A stretch of DNA of 64,000 nucleotides, taken from the NCBI GenBank assembly GCA_963798745.1, contig CAWCUF010000006.1, positions 124,001 through 188,000 on the forward strand. Direction: 5' to 3'. The first letter of the stretch is position 1; each line of letters starts with the position of its first letter. Shown piece after piece: positions 58,236 through 64,000 of the stretch. A program made the position numbers and the translations under genes. The notes under the pieces are model-generated. The model had not been told where the DNA came from, searched no databases, and saw only the letters and a list, made by a program, of their open reading frames with translations. Origin of the DNA: Prado023 sp963798745. Lineage in GTDB: Bacteria; Actinomycetota; Actinomycetes; S36-B12; CAIYMF01.

Positions 58236-59465
58236 TCAGGTGGCCAGCAGGGCGATCAGGGTGATGTTGAGCACGCTGATCGCGGCCGCGATGATGCCGG
58301 CCACCAGCGTGGTGCCGCGCCGGTTCACCAGGTCGCCCATGAGCCCACGGTCACTGGTCAGGACGACCAGGGGCACCAGCGCGAACGGGATGCCGAAGGA
58401 GAGCACCACCTGGGAGATGACCAGCGCCTCGGTCGTGTCCACGCCGAGGGCGAGGATGCCCAGGGCCGGTGCCAGCGCGATCATCCGGCGGGTGAACAAC
58501 GGGATGCGCCGACCGCCGAAACCCTCGAGGATCACCGCACCCGCGTAGGTGCCCACGCTCGAGGATGCCAGGGCGCTGGCCAGCAGCGCCAACGCGAACA
58601 GCAGGGCGGCCACCGATCCCAGTACGGCGCCGAAGGCTGCGTGCGCGTCCTGGATCGTCTCCGCGCCGGACCCCTTGAGGGCGGCCGCCGCAGCGATCAG
58701 CATCGCAGCGTTCACGGTCCCGGCCAGGATCATCGCCAGGCCGACGTCGACCCTGGTGGCGGCCAGGATGCGCTGCCGGCCGACCGGGTCACCCGAGACG
58801 TCGCCGTGCCGGTCGCGCACGAGCGCGCCGTGCAGCCAGATCGCGTGCGGCATCACCGTGGCGCCCAGGATGCCGGTGGCCAGCACGAGGCTGTCGACCC
58901 CCTGCAGCCGAGGGACCAGGCCACTGGCCACGCCGGACAACGTAGGGCTGGAGGCGATGGCCGACCACAGGAAACCCACCAGGACCACCGCGAGGAGCAG
59001 CAGGATGGCGTGCTCGTAGCGAACCTGGCCGCGGCGGGACTGGATGGCCAGGATCACCAGGGAGACCGCACCGGTGACGACCCCGCCGATCAGCAGCGGC
59101 GTGCCGAAGAGCAGTTGCAGGGCGATCGCCCCACCGATGACCTCGGCCAGGTCGGTGGCTATGGCCACCCCCTCGGACTGCAACATGAGCCCGAGCCGGA
59201 CCGGCGGCGAGTAGCGCGCCTGGCACAACTCGGGCAGGGTCCTGCCCGTCGCGATCGTCACCTTGGCGGCCAGGTACTGCACGAGCACGGCGGTCAGGTT
59301 CGCCGCCACGATGACCCAGAGCAGCAGGTAGCCGAACTGGGCACCGGCGGCCACATTGGTGCCCACGTTGCCCGGGTCGATGTAGGCCACGGCCGCGACG
59401 AAGCCCGGACCCAACAGCATCAGGGTCCGGCGTAGGCGCGCGGAGGTCACCGCGGGCGACTGCAT
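58236..59465 (-). CDS. mntH: NRAMP-type divalent metal transporter (MntH)
   Basis: A 409-residue NRAMP proton/metal symporter with about eleven helices. The metal-site motifs are visible: AYIDPGNVGTN in the first helix (about 28-38) and VMPHAIWLHG in the sixth. It would import Mn(II), possibly Fe(II). The gene is divergent from ileS. Its position beside catalase and other redox genes fits manganese use in oxidative stress, but no MntR/Fur box was recognised. Confidence 0.94.
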   Translation of the reverse strand: MQSPAVTSARLRRTLMLLGPGFVAAVAYIDPGNVGTNVAAGAQFGYLLLWVIVAANLTAVLVQYLAAKVTIATGRTLPELCQARYSPPVRLGLMLQSEGVAIATDLAEVIGGAIALQLLFGTPLLIGGVVTGAVSLVILAIQSRRGQVRYEHAILLLLAVVLVGFLWSAIASSPTLSGVASGLVPRLQGVDSLVLATGILGATVMPHAIWLHGALVRDRHGDVSGDPVGRQRILAATRVDVGLAMILAGTVNAAMLIAAAAALKGSGAETIQDAHAAFGAVLGSVAALLFALALLASALASSSVGTYAGAVILEGFGGRRIPLFTRRMIALAPALGILALGVDTTEALVISQVVLSFGIPFALVPLVVLTSDRGLMGDLVNRRGTTLVAGIIAAAISVLNITLIALLAT

Positions 59466-59563
59466 CGCCGGCCACGTCGTCGGTCCCCGATCACCACGCC
59501 ACTATCCCAGCAGCAGTCCGCGCCCCCACACACAAGGAGGGTCCGCCCCGGCTGGATGCGGCT

Positions 59564-59589
59564 GCACCGGAGCGGTGCGCCACTAGAAT
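59564..59589 (+). promoter_or_regulatory. ileS promoter with overlapping inverted repeat
   Basis: TAGAAT at 59584-59589 is a strong -10, giving a leader of about 25 nt before the ileS ATG. A perfect inverted repeat, GCACCG and CGGTGC around GAG (59564-59578), covers the -35 position. No T-box (no TGGNACCGCG-type bulge) is present, so regulation by uncharged tRNA is not supported. Confidence 0.45.
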
Positions 59590-59620
59590 CGGCACCTGCC
59601 CCCGACTGAGGACACGACCC

Positions 59621-62600
59621 ATGAGTGCGCAACACATCTCACCCCCGCCTGCCGCGGCCCAGCCACATGCTGCCCGGCCCTACGCCGACGTCCCGGCGAA
59701 GGTCGACCTGCCCGCGCTGGACCGCGAGGTCCTGGCGCACTGGGCGACCCACGATGTGTTCCACCGCTCCCTGGCGCGGCGCGAGGGCGCGCCGGAGTGG
59801 ACGTTCTACGAGGGTCCGCCGACTGCCAACGGCAAGCCGGGCACGCACCACGTCGAGGCCCGCGTCTTCAAGGACGTGTTCCCGCGCTTTCGCACCATGC
59901 GCGGCTACCACGTCGGCCGCAAGGCCGGCTGGGACTGCCACGGCCTGCCCGTGGAACTGGCGGTCGAGAAGGAGCTCGGGTTCACTGGCAAGGGCGACAT
60001 CGAGGCCTACGGCGTGGCGGAGTTCAACGCCAAGTGTCGGGAGTCGGTGCTGCGCCACGTCGGCGAGTTCGCGGTGCTCACGCAGCGCATGGGCTACTGG
60101 GTCGACATGGACGACGCGTACTGGACGATGGACTCGTCCTACGTGCAGAGCGTGTGGTGGTCGCTCAAGCAGATCTTCGAGCGCGGACTGCTGGTGCAGG
60201 ACCATCGGGTCAGCCCATACTGCCCACGGTGCGGGACAGGGCTCTCCGACCACGAGCTCGCGCAGGGCTACGAGGACATCATCGACCCGTCGGTCTACGT
60301 CCGGATGCCGGTCACCTCGGGCCCACTGGCCGAGCGCTTCCCCGGAGTCAGCCTGCTGGTGTGGACGACCACCCCGTGGACGCTGGTGTCCAACACCGCG
60401 GTCGCGGTCAAGCCCGACGCCACCTACCAGGTGGTCCGCGTGCCCGGCGAATTCGGTGACTCCGAGCTACTGGTCATCGCCGAGGCACTGCGCGAGGCGA
60501 AGCTGCCCGAGGGCCACGAGGTGCTGGCCTCGCTCCAGGGTCAGGAGCTGGAGCACACGGGCTACTCCCGACCGTTCGACCTGATCGACATCCCCGACGC
60601 GCACTACGTCATCCTGGCCGACTACGTCACGACCGAGGACGGCTCCGGCCTGGTCCACCAGGCACCGGCGTTCGGCGCTGAGGACCTCGTGTCCTGCCGC
60701 TCGTACGGCCTGCCGGTGGTCAACCCGCTGCGCCCGGATGGCACCTTCGACCCGACCGTCCCGATGGTCGGCGGTCTGTTCTTCAAGGCGGCCGACCCCA
60801 GCCTGGTGGCCGATCTGGAAACACGCGGCCTGATGTTCCGCCATGAGCAGTTCGAGCACTCCTACCCGCACTGCTGGCGCTGCCACACGCCCCTGGTCTA
60901 CTACGCCCAGCCCTCGTGGTACATCCGGACCACCGCCATCAAGGATGCACTGATCCGCGAGAACGAGAACACGGCGTGGCATCCGAGCACGATCCAGTGG
61001 GGTCGATACGGCGACTGGCTGGCCAACAACGTGGACTGGGCGTTGTCGCGCAACCGTTACTGGGGCACGCCCCTTCCGATCTGGCGCTGCGCGCAGGAGC
61101 ACCTGACCTGCATCGAGTCGCTGGCCGAGCTGGGCGCGCTGGCAGGCCAGGAACTGTCCGAACTGGATCCGCACCGTCCCTTCGTCGACGACATCACCTT
61201 CGCGTGCCCGACGTGCGGGGACACTGCCACCCGCGTGCCCGAGGTGATCGACGGCTGGTACGACAGCGGGGCGATGCCGTTCGCCCAGTGGGGCTACCCG
61301 CACACGGGCGCGCAGACCTTCGCGCGCAAGTACCCGGCCGACTTCATCTGCGAGGCGATCGACCAGACCCGCGGCTGGTTCTACACGCTGATGGCGATCG
61401 GGACGCTGGTCTTCGACCAGTCGTCCTACCGGAACGTGCTGTGCCTGGGCCACATCCTCGACGAGGACGGCCGCAAGATGAGCAAGCACCTGGGCAACAT
61501 CCTCGAGCCGATCCCGCTCATGGACGAGTACGGGGCGGACCCGGTGCGCTGGTTCATGCTGGCCGCAGGCTCGCCGTGGCAGGCCCGCCGGGTGGGCCAC
61601 GCCGCGATCGCCGACGTGGTCCGCCGCACGCTGCTCACGTACTGGAACACGGTGTCGTTCCAGTCGCTGTACGCGCGGACGGCCGGTTTCGTCGCTGATC
61701 CCGCCGACGCCCCCGCGCTGGCCGAGCGTCCGGTCCTGGATCGGTGGGCCCTGGCCGAGGCCAGTCGGTTGGCCCGCGAGGTCACTGCGGCCCTGGACAG
61801 CTACGACACGCAGCGGGCGGGCCGGATGCTCGCGGCCTACATCGACGATCTGTCCAACTGGTACGTGCGCCGCTCGCGACGACGTTTCTGGGACGGCGAC
61901 CCGGCCGCGCTGCACACGCTGCACGAGTGCCTGCGCACGGTGACGCTGCTGATGGCGCCGTTCACGCCCTTCATCACCGAGCGGGTCTGGGGCGACCTGT
62001 TCGCGGCCACACCCGACGATTCCGTGCACCTGCAGGACTGGCCCGAGGACTCCGGCGAGCTGGCCGACCCGGCGCTGGCCGAGCAGGTCGGGCTGGTCCG
62101 GCGCCTGGTGGAGCTGGGCCGGGCGGCCCGCGCCGAGGGCAAGGTGCGCACCCGCCAGCCGCTGGGCCGCGCGCTGGTGTCCGCGCCGGGGTGGGAACAC
62201 TTGTCCGCTGAGCTGCGCGACCAACTGGCCCAGGAGCTCAATGTCGTGTCGGTGGTCAGTCTCGGCGGTTCCGGGGATGCGACCACCGACGAGTTGGTGC
62301 ACGTGTCGGTCAAGGCGAACTTCCGCTCGTTGGGGCGGCGGTTCGGCAAGGGGACCCAGCCGGTGGCGGCCGCGATCGCTGCCGCGGACCCGGTGACGGT
62401 GACCGCGGCCATACGCTCGACCGGGTCGGCGACGGTGCAGGTGGACGGCTCACCGGTCGAGGTCGGCGCTGACGATGTGGTCATCACCGAGACCCCCCGG
62501 GAGGGCTGGGCGGTGGCCACTGACGCCGGCGACACCCTGGCCCTGGACCTGGCGCTGACCCCCGAGCTGGTGGGGCGTGGGCTGGCCCGTGAGGTGGTCC

Positions 62601-62836
62601 GGACCGTGCAGGAGGCCCGCAAGTCCGCCGGGCTGGCGGTCAGTGACCGGATCGAGCTGTGGCTCGAAGCTGACTCCCCGGAGTTGGCAGCGGCGCTGGA
62701 GGCGCACTCCGGTGACATCGGCGACGAGGTCCTGGCCGTGTCGGTGCTGACGGGAGCAGGCGACCTGGCGAGTGCCCAGGAGTTCACCGGAGGCGACGAC
62801 GACCTCGGACTCACCTTCGGCCTGCGCCGGGTGTGA
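59621..62836 (+). CDS. ileS: Isoleucyl-tRNA synthetase
   Basis: A 1071-residue class I synthetase charging tRNA(Ile). The HIGH-type signature is PTANGKPGTHHVEAR near residue 72 and the KMSKS loop is RKMSKHLGN near 618, ending in His. The CP1 editing domain (WTTTPWTLVSN, about 246-256) and C-terminal anticodon-binding region are complete. The length and KMSKH form match the eukaryote-like IleS type, which in other bacteria tolerates mupirocin. ATG 59621 follows GAGGAC. It is followed by the Stealth-type gene 30 nt later. Confidence 0.97.
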   Translation: MSAQHISPPPAAAQPHAARPYADVPAKVDLPALDREVLAHWATHDVFHRSLARREGAPEWTFYEGPPTANGKPGTHHVEARVFKDVFPRFRTMRGYHVGRKAGWDCHGLPVELAVEKELGFTGKGDIEAYGVAEFNAKCRESVLRHVGEFAVLTQRMGYWVDMDDAYWTMDSSYVQSVWWSLKQIFERGLLVQDHRVSPYCPRCGTGLSDHELAQGYEDIIDPSVYVRMPVTSGPLAERFPGVSLLVWTTTPWTLVSNTAVAVKPDATYQVVRVPGEFGDSELLVIAEALREAKLPEGHEVLASLQGQELEHTGYSRPFDLIDIPDAHYVILADYVTTEDGSGLVHQAPAFGAEDLVSCRSYGLPVVNPLRPDGTFDPTVPMVGGLFFKAADPSLVADLETRGLMFRHEQFEHSYPHCWRCHTPLVYYAQPSWYIRTTAIKDALIRENENTAWHPSTIQWGRYGDWLANNVDWALSRNRYWGTPLPIWRCAQEHLTCIESLAELGALAGQELSELDPHRPFVDDITFACPTCGDTATRVPEVIDGWYDSGAMPFAQWGYPHTGAQTFARKYPADFICEAIDQTRGWFYTLMAIGTLVFDQSSYRNVLCLGHILDEDGRKMSKHLGNILEPIPLMDEYGADPVRWFMLAAGSPWQARRVGHAAIADVVRRTLLTYWNTVSFQSLYARTAGFVADPADAPALAERPVLDRWALAEASRLAREVTAALDSYDTQRAGRMLAAYIDDLSNWYVRRSRRRFWDGDPAALHTLHECLRTVTLLMAPFTPFITERVWGDLFAATPDDSVHLQDWPEDSGELADPALAEQVGLVRRLVELGRAARAEGKVRTRQPLGRALVSAPGWEHLSAELRDQLAQELNVVSVVSLGGSGDATTDELVHVSVKANFRSLGRRFGKGTQPVAAAIAAADPVTVTAAIRSTGSATVQVDGSPVEVGADDVVITETPREGWAVATDAGDTLALDLALTPELVGRGLAREVVRTVQEARKSAGLAVSDRIELWLEADSPELAAALEAHSGDIGDEVLAVSVLTGAGDLASAQEFTGGDDDLGLTFGLRRV

Positions 62837-62866
62837 CCCAGCGCGACAGCGATCGACAGGGGGAAG

Positions 62867-63946
62867 GTGAATCGACCCAGGGCACTCGCGGTGTCGCTCG
62901 AGTCTCGCGTCCGCGAGGCCGTCGAGCCGGTCAAGCGGCGGCTACGAGGCCGTGGGCAGGACACGGTGTCAGCCGGGCGCCAGGCCAGGGCGCGCGAACC
63001 CCTGGCTGCCATGGACATCGACGCGGTGATCACGTGGGTGGATGACCGCGACTCGAGCTGGCGTGAGCGCCGCGACCGCGTGATCGCGTCCTCGCCTGCG
63101 GCGGGTTCCCCACGGGGAGCAGGGGACACGGCTCGCTTCCGCAGCCTGGGGGAGCTTCGGTACGCACTGCGCGGGATCGATCGGAACATGCCGTGGGTCC
63201 GCGAGGTGGTGCTGGTCACCTCGGGGCAGGCGCTTCCCGACTGGCTGGACACCCGGGCCCTCCGGGTGGTCACGCACGACGAGTTCATGCGACCGGACGC
63301 GTTGCCGACCTTCAACTCCCATGCCATCGAGGCCGCGATGTGGCGCATCGATGGCCTGGCCGAACACTTCGTCTACTTCAACGACGATGTCCTGGTCACC
63401 CGCGCGGTACGACCCAACGACCTGTATGCCCCTGATGGTCGGCCCCGGGTCTGCCTGACCCGTCTGCCGGTCCCACCCGGCCCCCCGACGTCTGCGGACT
63501 CCGCGGCTGTCAACGGTGCCCGCAATGCCCGTGACCTGCTGGCCGAAGCGGGTCTCGGACGGGCACTCACCCTGGTCGCCCATACCCCGAACCCCCAGCG
63601 CCGGAGCCTGCACGCGGAGATGGCCTCGCGGTTCCCCCGCGACCTCGCAGCCACCGAATGCAGACCGCTGCGCTCCAGCTGCGACCTGGCGCCTGTGTTC
63701 CTGCACACCTGGTTGGCCCTGCTGACGGGCCGCGCCGAGCAGGTGCACATGACCAACCGCTATGTGGACCTCTCCGGGCGGTCAGGTCTGCGCGATCTGC
63801 AGGTGCAGGCCCGACGACGGGATGTGGACTACCTCTGCCCGAACCTGGCATCGGATCCGGCAATCGCCTGGTCGGAACTGCTCGACGAGGTGCCGCGCGC
63901 GCTGGCACATCGCCTACCCACCCCGTCGCGCTTCGAGAAGGGTTGA
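62867..63946 (+). CDS. Stealth-family sugar-phosphate transferase
   Basis: A 359-residue Stealth-type enzyme. Members are hexose-1-phosphate transferases that build phosphodiester-linked cell-surface polysaccharides. CR1 is seen as DIDAVITWVDDRD (about 50-62); CR2 follows as RFRSLGELRYALRGIDRNMPW and LPTFNSHAIEAAMW in separate blocks, with the acidic YFNDDV. CR3/CR4 continue to the end. The first 45 residues are basic and not membrane-spanning. GTG 62867 follows GGGGGAAG. It may be cotranscribed with ileS, an odd partner. The window ends 54 nt after it. Confidence 0.88.
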   Translation: MNRPRALAVSLESRVREAVEPVKRRLRGRGQDTVSAGRQARAREPLAAMDIDAVITWVDDRDSSWRERRDRVIASSPAAGSPRGAGDTARFRSLGELRYALRGIDRNMPWVREVVLVTSGQALPDWLDTRALRVVTHDEFMRPDALPTFNSHAIEAAMWRIDGLAEHFVYFNDDVLVTRAVRPNDLYAPDGRPRVCLTRLPVPPGPPTSADSAAVNGARNARDLLAEAGLGRALTLVAHTPNPQRRSLHAEMASRFPRDLAATECRPLRSSCDLAPVFLHTWLALLTGRAEQVHMTNRYVDLSGRSGLRDLQVQARRRDVDYLCPNLASDPAIAWSELLDEVPRALAHRLPTPSRFEKG

Positions 63947-64000
63947 CCTGACCCAGCCCCGCAGCATTCAGCGGCGGCGCCGCGCCGGCAACATCGAGGG

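Noticed and set aside
59466..59620. T-box riboswitch upstream of ileS
   Set aside because: No T-box core sequence, no room for a stem I structure after the predicted transcription start.

Overview
The window is very GC-rich throughout, packed with genes that overlap by 1-13 nt, and uses GTG starts freely. Its operon layouts are those of a high-GC actinobacterium. The hisD-C-B-(small membrane protein)-H-priA-RidA order, PriA in place of HisA, the trpE/HGxxPAAW/trpC-B-A neighbourhood, a KAP-rich DksA-like protein and a three-gene ole locus with fused oleBC (the arrangement known from Micrococcus luteus) together suggest a Micrococcales-like organism. The exact genus cannot be read from the sequence. 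No rRNA, tRNA, CRISPR array or complete insertion sequence was found.

Layout. 0.3-2.4 kb: an SNF2 helicase, followed by a long inverted-repeat element. 2.8-11.6 kb: tryptophan and histidine genes on the minus strand (trpC-trpB-trpA; trpE, hisI, a bridging ORF, hisF), with a two-component system and a DUF2752 gene between the trp blocks. 11.6-13.6 kb: an accessory block splitting the his cluster, holding a 20-residue lysine-rich peptide, a small HTH protein, an antitoxin-Doc pair and a decayed beta-propeller gene. 13.7-19.8 kb: RidA, priA, hisH, membrane protein, hisB, hisC, hisD and a LON-domain protein. 19.9-27.2 kb: YbaK deacylase, dnaE carrying a 462-residue LAGLIDADG intein, and fhs. 27.2-32.7 kb: an orphan VapC beside an apparent VapB remnant, an aldo-keto reductase, a pseudouridine synthase, lspA, a frameshifted DksA-like gene, small proteins, an orphan RelE-like toxin and a methyltransferase.

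32.7-37.4 kb: oleA-oleBC-oleD, the head-to-head long-chain olefin pathway in one overlapping operon. 37.5-43.7 kb: DUF421, GNAT, a hotdog thioesterase, a shortened SnoaL-like gene, and a lipid-type operon (diacylglycerol kinase, DUF1206, two PAP2 phosphatases). 43.9-52.2 kb: the most unusual block. It has four glycosyltransferase genes, then an SbnA-like PLP synthase and a 1001-residue fusion of an FAD/NAD(P)-binding protein with a PLP-dependent amino-acid decarboxylase. This may be a biosynthetic locus with an unknown amino-acid-derived, possibly glycosylated, product. 52.4-59.5 kb: large-subunit catalase, CtaG-like and DUF2243 membrane proteins, a ferredoxin-reductase-type flavoprotein and an MntH transporter, all with redox or metal roles. 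59.6-63.9 kb: ileS and a Stealth-type sugar-phosphate transferase.

Two features recur. First, many operon-leading genes without a Shine-Dalgarno have a TAnnnT hexamer ending 6-7 nt before the start codon, as expected for leaderless transcripts. Second, long palindromic repeats lie between convergent genes (2561-2737 and 39649-39714).
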